A DNA stretch of 64,000 nt. It comes from Burkholderia sp. BCC0322. Lineage in GTDB: Bacteria > Pseudomonadota > Gammaproteobacteria > Burkholderiales > Burkholderiaceae. The notes under the pieces are model-generated. The model saw nothing but the letters and a program-made list of their open reading frames with translations, was not told the origin of the DNA and ran no database searches. The DNA is taken from assembly GCF_902833045.1 (NCBI RefSeq), contig NZ_CADFDU010000003.1, positions 372,001-436,000 on the forward strand, read 5' to 3'. A program made the translations under genes and the position numbers. Within the stretch, counting starts at the first letter, position 1; each line of letters opens with the position of its first letter. Below are positions 49,523 through 57,579 of the stretch, piece after piece.

Positions 49523-49651
49523 GCATCGTGGTTGTTCGCAACAGACAAAGAACAGGGCGGCCAGCCGCGTGCGGCATGGCTGCCGTGCCGGACATGCCGC
49601 ATGCGGAGTGCGCGCGTCCGGGCCCCGATCCCCAACGATCAACATCCGACC

Positions 49652-50389
49652 ATGTCCACGCCACCAGACAAACCCAACTCGCGCCGCCGTTTCCTGCGCA
49701 CGTCGGTCGCGCTCGTGCCGATCGCGTCGGTCGCCGGCTGCGACCTGCGCTCGTCGTCGCCTTCCGCGACGACCGGCAATGCGCCCGGTGCATCGGCCAG
49801 CGCCGAGCGCGCCCCGTACAAGCCGACCTTTTTCGATGCAAAGGAATGGGCGTTCGTCCAGGCCGCCGTCGACCGGCTGATTCCGGCCGACGCCGAAGGC
49901 CCCGGCGCCCTCGAATCGGGCGTGCCCGAATTCATCGACCGCCAGATGGAGACGCCGTATGCGCACGGCGCCACCTGGTACATGCAGGGGCCGTTCCAGC
50001 AAGGCGTGCCCGAGCTCGGCTATCAGCTGAAGCTGGTGCCGCGCGACATCTACCGGCTCGGCATCGCGGCGGTCAACCGCTATTGCGAGAAGACCCACGG
50101 CAAGGCGTTCGCGGATCTCGACGCACCGACGCGCGACACCGTGCTCGGCGCGCTGGAGAAGGGCGGCGCGCAGATCGACGACGTGCCGCCGGGCGTGTTC
50201 TTCGGTCAGTTGCTGCAGAACACGCGCGAAGGCTACTTCTGCGATCCGGTGCATGGCGGCAATCACGACATGGCTGCGTGGAAGATGATCGGCTTTCCGG
50301 GCGCGCGCGCGGACTTCATGGATTTCGTCAACCAGAACGGCAAGCCGTATCCGTACGGCCCCGTCTCGATCAACGGGGAGCGCAGCTGA
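49652..50389 (+). CDS. Gluconate 2-dehydrogenase gamma-type small subunit
   Basis: A 245-residue protein from the ATG at 49652. The N-terminus has a twin-arginine signal (NSRRRFLRTSVALVPIASVAGC); the Cys after AG may also serve as a lipobox. The rest matches the gluconate 2-dehydrogenase subunit 3 family: FFDAKEWAFVQAAVDRLIPAD, MQGPFQQGVPELGYQ, GVFFGQLLQNTREGYFCDPVHGGN and MIGFPGARADF. This subunit acts as a folding/export escort for the flavoprotein, which has no signal of its own. It overlaps the GMC gene by 1 bp. Confidence 0.93.
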   Translation: MSTPPDKPNSRRRFLRTSVALVPIASVAGCDLRSSSPSATTGNAPGASASAERAPYKPTFFDAKEWAFVQAAVDRLIPADAEGPGALESGVPEFIDRQMETPYAHGATWYMQGPFQQGVPELGYQLKLVPRDIYRLGIAAVNRYCEKTHGKAFADLDAPTRDTVLGALEKGGAQIDDVPPGVFFGQLLQNTREGYFCDPVHGGNHDMAAWKMIGFPGARADFMDFVNQNGKPYPYGPVSINGERS

Positions 50390-52167
50390 TGGCCGCAGAG
50401 AAAAAACCGCATGTCGATGCGGTGATCGTCGGCTTCGGCTGGACCGGTGCGATTCTCGCGAAGGAACTGACCGAAGCGGGCCTGAACGTCGTCGCGCTCG
50501 AGCGCGGCGAGTATCGCGACACCTACCCGGACGGCGCGTATCCGAACACGATCGACGAGCTGACCTACAACGTCCGCAAGAAGCTGTTCCTCGACCTGTC
50601 GAAGACGACCGTGTCGATCCGCCACGGCCTGCAGGACACCGCGCTGCCGTACCGGCAGCTCGCCGCATTCCTGCCGGGCGAGGGCGTGGGCGGCGCGGGG
50701 CTGCACTGGTCGGGCGTGCACTTCCGGATCACGCCGGAAGAGCTGCGCCTGCGCAGCCACTATGAAGAGCGCTACGGCAAGAAGTTCATCCCCGAAGGGA
50801 TGACGATCCAGGACACGGGCGTGACCTACGACGAGCTTGAGCCGCATTTCGACTTCGCCGAGAAGGTGTTCGGCACGTCGGGGCAGGCGTACAAGGTCGG
50901 CGGCAAGGTGGTCGGTGACGGCAACGTGTTCGACGCGAATCGCAGCGACCACTTCCCGCTGCCCGCGCAGCTCAACACCTATTCGGCACAGCGCTTCTTC
51001 GACGCGGCCAAATCGCTCGGCCTGCATCCGTACCGGCTGCCGTCGGCGAACACGTCGGGCCCGTACACGAACCCGTACGGCGTGCAGATGGGCCCGTGCA
51101 ACTTCTGCGGCTACTGCAGCGGCTACGCGTGCTACATGTACTCGAAGGCGTCGCCGAACCTGAACATCCTGCCCGCGCTGAAACAGGCGCCGAACTTCGA
51201 GCTGCGCTCGAAGTGCCACGTGCTGCGCGTCGACCTCGACGATACGAAGAAGCGCGCGACGGGCGTGACCTACGTCGACCCGGCCGGACGTGAAGTACAC
51301 CAGCCGGCCGATCTCGTGATCGTGGCCGCGTTCCAGTACCACAACGTGCACCTGCTGCTGCTGTCGGGTATCGGCAAGCCGTACGATCCGATCTCGGGCG
51401 AAGGCGTCGTGGGCCGCAATTTCGCGTACCAGAACCTGTCGACGATCAAGGCGTTCTTCGACAAGGACACCTACACGAATCCGTTCATCGGCGCGGGCGG
51501 CAACGGCGTCGCGGTGGACGATTTCAACGCGGACAACTTCGACCACGGCCCGCTCGGCTTCGTCGGCGGCTCGCCGCTGTGGGTGAACCAGGCCGGCGTG
51601 AAGCCGATCAGCGGCATCGCGACGCCGCCCGGTACGCCGCAGTGGGGCTCGGCGTGGAAGAAGGCGGTCAAGGACAACTACGCGCACACGATCTCGATGG
51701 ACGCGCACGGCACCAACATGTCGTACCGCGACGTCTATCTCGACCTCGATCCGACCTATCGCGATTCGTACGGCCAGCCGCTGTTGCGGATGACCTTCGA
51801 CTGGAAGGACAACGACATCAAGATGGCGCAGTACGTGACCGGGCAGATGAAGAAGATCGCGGAGGCGATGGGGCCGAAGGCGATCGGCGTGTCGACGCGC
51901 GAGTTCGGCAAGCACTTCGATTCGCGTGCGTACCAGACGACTCACCTCGTCGGCGGCGCGATCATGGGCACCGACCCGAAGACGAGCGTGCTGAACCGCT
52001 ACCTGCAGTGCTGGGACGTGCACAACGTGTTCGTGATGGGCGCATCGGCGCTCCCGCAGGGCATCGGCTACAACCCGACCGGGATCATCGCGGCGCTGGC
52101 CTACTGGTCGGCCCGTGCGATCCGCGAGCAATACCTGAAAAATCCCGCCCCGCTGGTGACTGCATGA
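50389..52167 (+). CDS. GMC-type FAD-dependent gluconate/polyol dehydrogenase, catalytic subunit
   Basis: A 592-residue flavoprotein starting in a TGATG overlap. The FAD-binding GFGWTGAILAKELTEAG loop is near residues 15-31, and the GMC active-site C-terminus GYNPTGIIAALAYWSARAIREQYL is present. A cysteine cluster CNFCGYCSGYACYMYS (about residues 238-253) resembles the iron-sulfur site of the Burkholderia FAD-glucose dehydrogenase, which passes electrons to the cytochrome subunit. It is carried across the membrane by the small subunit's Tat signal. Likely substrate is gluconate or a related sugar acid/polyol; the operator upstream favours gluconate. Confidence 0.93.
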   Translation: MAAEKKPHVDAVIVGFGWTGAILAKELTEAGLNVVALERGEYRDTYPDGAYPNTIDELTYNVRKKLFLDLSKTTVSIRHGLQDTALPYRQLAAFLPGEGVGGAGLHWSGVHFRITPEELRLRSHYEERYGKKFIPEGMTIQDTGVTYDELEPHFDFAEKVFGTSGQAYKVGGKVVGDGNVFDANRSDHFPLPAQLNTYSAQRFFDAAKSLGLHPYRLPSANTSGPYTNPYGVQMGPCNFCGYCSGYACYMYSKASPNLNILPALKQAPNFELRSKCHVLRVDLDDTKKRATGVTYVDPAGREVHQPADLVIVAAFQYHNVHLLLLSGIGKPYDPISGEGVVGRNFAYQNLSTIKAFFDKDTYTNPFIGAGGNGVAVDDFNADNFDHGPLGFVGGSPLWVNQAGVKPISGIATPPGTPQWGSAWKKAVKDNYAHTISMDAHGTNMSYRDVYLDLDPTYRDSYGQPLLRMTFDWKDNDIKMAQYVTGQMKKIAEAMGPKAIGVSTREFGKHFDSRAYQTTHLVGGAIMGTDPKTSVLNRYLQCWDVHNVFVMGASALPQGIGYNPTGIIAALAYWSARAIREQYLKNPAPLVTA

Positions 52168-53579
52168 AGAGGACGATGAACCACAACATGGCGCGCCGGA
52201 TGTCGCGCGCGCTGGCGGCCGGTGCGGCCTGGGCCGCGTTCGGCTTCGCCGGCTCGACGGCGTTCGCGCAACCGGCCGCGGCGCCCGCGGCGGCTTCCGG
52301 CGCGGCGGCCGCACCCGCGGCGCAGTCCGCCGACGCGGCCCTGATCAAGCGCGGCGAATACCTCGCGCGTGCAGGCGACTGCATCGCATGCCACACGGCG
52401 AGCGGCGGTAAGCCGTTCGCGGGCGGGCTGAAATTCGACACGCCGATCGGCGGGATCTATTCGACCAACATCACGCCGGACCCGAAAACGGGCCTGGGCG
52501 GCTGGACGGTCGAGGACTTCACGCGGGCGGTGCGCGAAGGCGTGCGCAAGAACGGCGACACGATGTATCCGGCCATGCCGTTCCCGTCCTACGCGCGCCT
52601 GAGCGACGACGACATGAAGGCGCTGTACGCGTACTTCATGCATGGTGTCGCGCCGGTCGAGCACGCGAACCGCGCGGTCGACATCGTGTGGCCGCTGTCG
52701 ATGCGCTGGCCGCTCGGGGTCTGGCGCAAGATGTTCGCGCCGACACCGAAGCCGTTCGACGCGGCGCCGTACAGCGATCCGGTGGTCGCGCGCGGTGCGT
52801 ATCTCGTGCAGGGTCTCGGCCACTGCGGCGCGTGCCATACGCCCCGCGCGCCGACGATGCAGGAGCGCGGGCTGACCGACGCGGACGGCCCGGATTTCCT
52901 GGCCGGCGGCGCGGCAATCGACGGCTGGGTGCCGACGAGCCTGCGCGGCGAGCCGCGCACGGGCCTCGGCACGTGGACGGAGACCGAGATCGTGCAGTTC
53001 CTGAAGACGGGCCGCACGCTGCGCACGGCCGCGTTCGGCGGGATGACGGACGTGGTCGGCCACAGCATGCAGCACATGACCGACGACGACCTGAACGCGA
53101 TCGCGCGCTACCTGAAGACGCTGCCGCCGCGCGTGCAGGGCGAGCAGCCCCACGTGTACGACGTGGCTGCCGCGAAGGCGCTGCAGACCGGCGATGCGAG
53201 CAAGCCGGGGGCCGCCGTCTATCGCGACAACTGCATGGCCTGCCACCGCAGCGACGGCCACGGCTACACGCGGGTGTTCCCGGCGCTCGCCGGCAACCCG
53301 GTCGTGCAGGGTGACGATCCGACCTCGCTGATCCACGTCGTGCTGGAAGGCAGCGCCCTGCAGGGCACGCGCACCGCGCCGTCGACGTTCACGATGCCGC
53401 CGTTCGGGTGGCGTCTGTCGGACCAGGAAGTCGCGGACGTGTCCAACTTCGTGCGCACGAGCTGGGGCAACACGGGGGCGCCGGTGACGGCTGCTCAGGT
53501 CGCGAAGGTGCGCAAGAGCGTGCCGTCGACCCGACCCGAACCGCCGCCGGGCGCGCGGTTCCCGCAAGCGTCGCGCTGA
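52164..53579 (+). CDS. Tri-haem cytochrome c subunit of the dehydrogenase
   Basis: A 471-residue protein overlapping the GMC gene by 4 bp (ATGA). A signal peptide (about residues 1-35) is followed by an Ala-rich linker and three c-type haem sites: CIACH, CGACH and CMACH, each in its own cytochrome domain. It takes electrons from the flavoprotein to the ubiquinone pool at the inner membrane. The three genes form the complete periplasmic oxidation complex. Two GC hairpins follow the stop. Confidence 0.94.
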   Translation: MKRTMNHNMARRMSRALAAGAAWAAFGFAGSTAFAQPAAAPAAASGAAAAPAAQSADAALIKRGEYLARAGDCIACHTASGGKPFAGGLKFDTPIGGIYSTNITPDPKTGLGGWTVEDFTRAVREGVRKNGDTMYPAMPFPSYARLSDDDMKALYAYFMHGVAPVEHANRAVDIVWPLSMRWPLGVWRKMFAPTPKPFDAAPYSDPVVARGAYLVQGLGHCGACHTPRAPTMQERGLTDADGPDFLAGGAAIDGWVPTSLRGEPRTGLGTWTETEIVQFLKTGRTLRTAAFGGMTDVVGHSMQHMTDDDLNAIARYLKTLPPRVQGEQPHVYDVAAAKALQTGDASKPGAAVYRDNCMACHRSDGHGYTRVFPALAGNPVVQGDDPTSLIHVVLEGSALQGTRTAPSTFTMPPFGWRLSDQEVADVSNFVRTSWGNTGAPVTAAQVAKVRKSVPSTRPEPPPGARFPQASR

Positions 53580-53585
53580 TGGGGC

Positions 53586-53650
53586 GGCGGGGCGCCCGCC
53601 CCGCCTGTCCGAGGTGTTTCAGGGCGCCGCCGCACCCGCGCGGCGCCTTT
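53586..53650 (+). terminator. Double stem-loop terminator of the dehydrogenase operon
   Basis: Hairpin 1 pairs GGCGGGGC (53586-53593) with GCCCCGCC (53598-53605). Hairpin 2 pairs GGCGCCGC (53623-53630) with GCGGCGCC (53640-53647) and is followed by TTTCGTTTCG, a reasonable U-tract. Confidence 0.65.
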
Positions 53651-53786
53651 CGTTTCGCCGGGGTTGCACCCCGCAGAGGCGCGCCGCCGCGTGAATTTTT
53701 CGCGGGGGCACGCCATTTGTCCGCCTCATCCCTTATCCTTTCATTCTTGAACCTTACTAAATAGTTACAAGAACTTGGGAGGGGGG

Positions 53787-55505
53787 ATGCCTCATGACGT
53801 CAGCCTGATTGCATTGCTCGCGGCCGGTTTCGGTCTCGCGATGGTCTTCGGTTATTTCGCGTCGCTGTTGAAAATGCCGCCGCTCGTCGGCTATCTGCTC
53901 GCCGGGATCGTGATCGGCCCCGGCACGCCCGGCTTCGTCGGCGACCTGTCGCTCGCGCAGCAGCTCGCCGAAGTCGGCGTGATGCTGCTGATGTTCGGCG
54001 TCGGCCTGCATTTCTCGCTCGGCGACCTGCTCGCGGTGCGCAAGATCGCGCTGCCGGGCGCAATCGTCCAGATTACGGTGGCCACGCTGCTCGGCGGCGG
54101 GCTCGCGCTCACCTGGGGCTGGAGTGTCGGGGCGGCGCTCGTGTTCGGGCTCGCGCTGTCGGTCGCGAGTACCGTCGTGCTGCTGCGTGCGCTCGAAGGG
54201 CGCGGGCTGGTCGAGACGGTCAACGGGCGCATCGCGGTCGGTTGGCTCGTCGTCGAGGATCTCGTGATGGTGCTCGTGCTGGTGCTGCTGCCGCCCGTCG
54301 CGGGGTTGCTCGGCGGCACGCCGCCCGGCGACGCGCAGGCGGCCGGCGGCAGCGTGTGGGGCACGCTCGGCGTCACGATGCTGAAGGTCGCGGCGTTCAT
54401 CGCGCTGATGCTGGTGGTCGGCAAGCGTGTGTTTCCGCGCATTCTGTGGCTCGTCGCGCGCACGGGCTCGCGCGAGCTGTTCACGCTGTGCATGATCGCG
54501 GCCGCGGTGGGCATCGCGTTCGGTGCGGCGAAGCTGTTCGACGTCTCGTTCGCGCTCGGCGCGTTCTTTGCCGGCATGATGATGCGCGAGTCGGAGTTCA
54601 GCCGGCGCGCAGCCGACGAGACTTTGCCGCTGCGCGACGCGTTCTCGGTGCTGTTCTTCATCTCGGTCGGGATGCTGTTCGACCCGAAGATCCTGCTCGC
54701 CGAGCCGCTGCACGTGATCGAGGTCGCGGCGATCGTGGTGATCGGCAAGACGCTGGCGGCGGTCGCGCTCGTGATCGCGTTCCGCTATCCGCTGAATACA
54801 GCGCTGACGGTCGGCGCGGGTCTCGCGCAGATCGGCGAGTTCTCGTTCATTCTTGCAGGGCTCGGCCGCGCGCTCGGGCTGCTGTCGGCCGAGGGGCAGA
54901 GCCTGATTCTGGCGGTCGCGCTGATCTCGATCGCGATGAACACGCTGCTGTTCGCGATGATCGATCCGGCGCTCGCGTGGATCCGCAAGCATTCGGCGTT
55001 CGCGCGCAAGCTCGAGGCGCGCGACGATCCGCTCGCCGCGCTGCCGATGTCGACGCCGCAGACGCACCTCACCGGGCAGGTCGTGATCGTCGGCTACGGC
55101 AAGGTCGGCACGCGGATCGCGCATGCGCTGGACGAGCGCGGCATCGCGTATGTCGTCGTCGAGCAGAATCGCGAGCTCGTCGAGAAGCTGCGCGCGGAGG
55201 GTGTTGCCGCCGTGTCGGGCGACGCGATCGAGCCGATCGTGCTCGTGCAGGCGCATATCGCGCGCGCCGGGATGCTGGTCGTCACGCTGCCCGACGTGTT
55301 CGACGTGCGGCAGATCGTCGAGATCTCGCGCACGCTGAACCCCACGCTCGAGGTCGTGCTGTGCACGAACAGCGGCGACGAGGCCGCGCTGTTGTCGCAC
55401 GAGGGCATCGGCACCGTGTTCATGGGCGAGACCGAACTCGCGCGCGGAATGACCGAGCACGTGCTCGGCAGGATGACGAAGCCGGCTGCGGCCGCTGCGC
55501 ATTGA
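53787..55505 (+). CDS. CPA2 cation:proton antiporter with TrkA-N domain (YbaL/KefC type)
   Basis: A 572-residue protein; ATG at 53787 directly after GGGAGGGGGG. Twelve to thirteen membrane helices occupy residues 1-385, including LLAGIVIGPGTPGFVGDLSLAQQLAEVGVMLLMFGVGL and LGAFFAGMMMRESEFS of the KefB/YbaL group. A Rossmann TrkA-N domain follows (VVIVGYGKVGTRIAHALDERG, about residues 432-450), ending in an Ala-rich tail. These proteins exchange K+ or Na+ for protons under nucleotide or glutathione control. No KefF/KefG partner is beside it, which favours the YbaL-like class. It is monocistronic. Confidence 0.92.
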   Translation: MPHDVSLIALLAAGFGLAMVFGYFASLLKMPPLVGYLLAGIVIGPGTPGFVGDLSLAQQLAEVGVMLLMFGVGLHFSLGDLLAVRKIALPGAIVQITVATLLGGGLALTWGWSVGAALVFGLALSVASTVVLLRALEGRGLVETVNGRIAVGWLVVEDLVMVLVLVLLPPVAGLLGGTPPGDAQAAGGSVWGTLGVTMLKVAAFIALMLVVGKRVFPRILWLVARTGSRELFTLCMIAAAVGIAFGAAKLFDVSFALGAFFAGMMMRESEFSRRAADETLPLRDAFSVLFFISVGMLFDPKILLAEPLHVIEVAAIVVIGKTLAAVALVIAFRYPLNTALTVGAGLAQIGEFSFILAGLGRALGLLSAEGQSLILAVALISIAMNTLLFAMIDPALAWIRKHSAFARKLEARDDPLAALPMSTPQTHLTGQVVIVGYGKVGTRIAHALDERGIAYVVVEQNRELVEKLRAEGVAAVSGDAIEPIVLVQAHIARAGMLVVTLPDVFDVRQIVEISRTLNPTLEVVLCTNSGDEAALLSHEGIGTVFMGETELARGMTEHVLGRMTKPAAAAAH

Positions 55506-55509
55506 CGGC

Positions 55510-55528
55510 GCGCGGCGTCGCGCCGCGC
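55510..55528. terminator. Stem-loop between convergent antiporter and SDR genes
   Basis: GCGCGGCG (55510-55517), loop TCG and CGCCGCGC (55521-55528) make a perfect 8-bp stem just after the antiporter stop. No U-tract is evident on either strand. Confidence 0.45.
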
Positions 55529-55583
55529 ACCGGATGGGGCGCGACGGCCCGGGCGGCCGCCGGCCCCGCGCACCGCTTCACGA

Positions 55584-56348
55584 TCAGTAGAACGTCTCGA
55601 GCGTCAGTTCCTGCGCCATCACGCGGTTGCCGGCCAGCAGGCCGCCATCGACGGGCAGCGCGACACCGGTGATGATCCGCGCGGCCGGCGAGCACAGGAA
55701 CAGCGCAGCCTGCGCGACGTCGTCGGGCGTCGCGAAATCGTCGAGCGGATACCACTTCCTCAATGCCTCGAACACCTGCGGGTTGCGCACCACGCGCGCT
55801 TCCCAGGCAGGTGTCTTCACGGTGCCCGGCAGCACGATGTTCGCGCGCACGCCGTCGCGGCCGAACTCGATCGCGAGCGATTTCGTGTAGCTGACCAGCC
55901 CGGCCTTCGCCGCGCTGTACGCCGGATGCCCGAGCGCATGCACGCCGTTGACCGAACCGATGATCGCGATCGCGCCGCGCCCGCGTGCGCGCATGCCGGG
56001 CAGCACGGCTTCGACGCTCATGTAGGTGGCCGTCAGGTTCGCGTCGAGATCCGTGCGCCAGGTGGCGGGCGTCGTGTCGCGCAGCGTGGTCGACGCCGCC
56101 GTGCCCGCGTTCGCGACGAGCACGTCGACCGGCGGCTGCGATTCGAGCAGGGAACGCAGCCGCTCGGCGTCGGTGAGATCGTCGACGACCGGTGCCGCGT
56201 GCGCGTCGCCGAGCGTATCGAGGAAGCGGTCGAGCGCCGCGCGGTCGCGATCGAGCGCGAGCACGCGGTCGCCGGCCGCGAGGAAGGTGCGGCACAGCGC
56301 CTGGCCGATGCCGCCGGCGGCGCCCGTGACGAGCGTGGTGCGTGTCAT
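55584..56348 (-). CDS. Short-chain dehydrogenase/reductase
   Basis: A 254-residue classical SDR: cofactor loop TLVTGAAGGIGQAL, Asp at the end of strand 2 (LALDRD, suggesting NAD), VANAG, catalytic Ser in IIGSVNG, YSAAK (Tyr-x3-Lys) and the C-terminal PVDGGLLAGN. It lies 19 bp downstream of the arabinose-type binding-protein gene on the same strand, so it is probably a sugar (arabinose-like) dehydrogenase of an oxidative pathway; that is inference from context. Confidence 0.88.
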   Translation of the reverse strand: MTRTTLVTGAAGGIGQALCRTFLAAGDRVLALDRDRAALDRFLDTLGDAHAAPVVDDLTDAERLRSLLESQPPVDVLVANAGTAASTTLRDTTPATWRTDLDANLTATYMSVEAVLPGMRARGRGAIAIIGSVNGVHALGHPAYSAAKAGLVSYTKSLAIEFGRDGVRANIVLPGTVKTPAWEARVVRNPQVFEALRKWYPLDDFATPDDVAQAALFLCSPAARIITGVALPVDGGLLAGNRVMAQELTLETFY

Positions 56349-56367
56349 GTCGGCTCCTTGGACGGGC

Positions 56368-57363
56368 TCACAGCCCGAGCGCGGCGCGCGCCTGCTTTTC
56401 GTTGTCGCGCGTGATCAGCGTGCCGGAGGTCAGCACGAGCGGCGGCGGCGCCTGGTTCTTCGTGATCCAGTCATACATGTTGACGCCCGTCTGGTAGCCG
56501 TGCTGGCGCGGATTCAGGAGGATCGAGCCGTAGAAGCCCGTCGGCTTCGGCTTCGCGAATTCGTTGAGCGCGACCTGGCTGCCGTTGATGCCGACCGCGA
56601 CCATCGCGTCGGCGCCGATGCCGCGCCCCTCGGCGGCGCGTACCGCGCCGACCGTCGTGTCGTCGTTCGAGCCGAACGCCACCCAGCGCTTGAAATTCGC
56701 ATGCTTGGTGAGCGCGATGTTCGCCGCATTGAACGCGCCTTCGGTGTCGGCGGTCATTTCGGGGGCGTCGATCACGTTCGCGGCCGGGAAACCGGCGGCC
56801 TTGAGCGCGTCCACCGCGCCGGTCGTGCGTTCCTTCGCGGTCGGCAACTGGTCGTACGCGATCCGGATGATGCCGACCTCGGCCGGATTCCAGCCGCGCC
56901 GCTTCGTCTCGTCCGCGATCGCCTGGCCGACCTGCTGGCCGATCTTGTACGCGGAGATGCCCATGTGCGGCACGCCCTGGAGCGGCGCGCCGCGGCCGTC
57001 GACGAGCTGGTCGTCGACCGACATCAGCTTGATCCCCGCGCGCTTCGCTTTCGCCGCGATGCCGGGGCCGAGCTTCACGTCGGGGGCGCAGATGATCACG
57101 CCCTGTGCCTTTTGCGCGGCGAGGCTGTCGAGCGCGGTCGATACCTTTTCACCGCTCGGCGTCGCGATCTTGATCAGCGTGAAGTGCTTTTCCTTCGCCG
57201 CCTGGTCGGCGAAGCGCCATTCGTCCTGGAACCACGGATCGTCCGGCTGTTTGACGAGGAAGCCGATTTTCACGTCGGCCGGGTCGGCGGCATGGGCGGG
57301 CACCCCGCCGACCAGCGCCGCGCTCGCCATGGCCAGTGCGAGCGTCTTCCAGTGGAATCGCAT
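56368..57363 (-). CDS. Periplasmic sugar-binding protein (AraF-like)
   Basis: A 331-residue protein; ATG at 57363 with GGAGAGA upstream (an ATG 10 codons earlier lacks one). Signal peptide MRFHWKTLALAMASAALVGGVPAHA. The type I periplasmic-binding fold shows VKIGFLVKQPDDPWFQDEWRFADQAAKEKHF, ALDSLAAQKAQGVIICAPD, KLMSVDDQLVDG and VGINGSQVALNEFAKPKPTGFYGSILL, matching L-arabinose-binding protein AraF. The transporter ATPase and permease genes (araG, araH) are absent from both sides, so the partner must be elsewhere or the system is incomplete. Confidence 0.9.
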   Translation of the reverse strand: MRFHWKTLALAMASAALVGGVPAHAADPADVKIGFLVKQPDDPWFQDEWRFADQAAKEKHFTLIKIATPSGEKVSTALDSLAAQKAQGVIICAPDVKLGPGIAAKAKRAGIKLMSVDDQLVDGRGAPLQGVPHMGISAYKIGQQVGQAIADETKRRGWNPAEVGIIRIAYDQLPTAKERTTGAVDALKAAGFPAANVIDAPEMTADTEGAFNAANIALTKHANFKRWVAFGSNDDTTVGAVRAAEGRGIGADAMVAVGINGSQVALNEFAKPKPTGFYGSILLNPRQHGYQTGVNMYDWITKNQAPPPLVLTSGTLITRDNEKQARAALGL

Positions 57364-57579
57364 GCGTCTCTCTCCTTTGTCTTCGTCGCGCATGCGGGCC
57401 GGGCTGCCCGACGCACGGAAAAATTGTAGGAGGAGGCAGCGGGAACGCTCAAATGATGCGCGGCGTTCCTAGAAAGTGGGACGGTGCCCGATGGCGGGGA
57501 GGGGTGAGGAGGCGACTAGGCGGTCGGGGCGGGACGCGCGCGCCGGGGGCGGGGCGGCGCATCGCGCGGGCTGCGTCGA

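Larger units (their letters stand above)
49052..49651. promoter_or_regulatory. Divergent control region and leader of the gluconate dehydrogenase operon
   Basis: This 600-bp gap contains the operator-promoter at 49261-49289 and a GC hairpin at 49491-49522 within what would be a ~360-nt leader. An in-frame ATG at 49466 would extend the first subunit by 62 residues but lacks a ribosome site and would bury the Tat signal. No other gene is supported. Confidence 0.5.
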
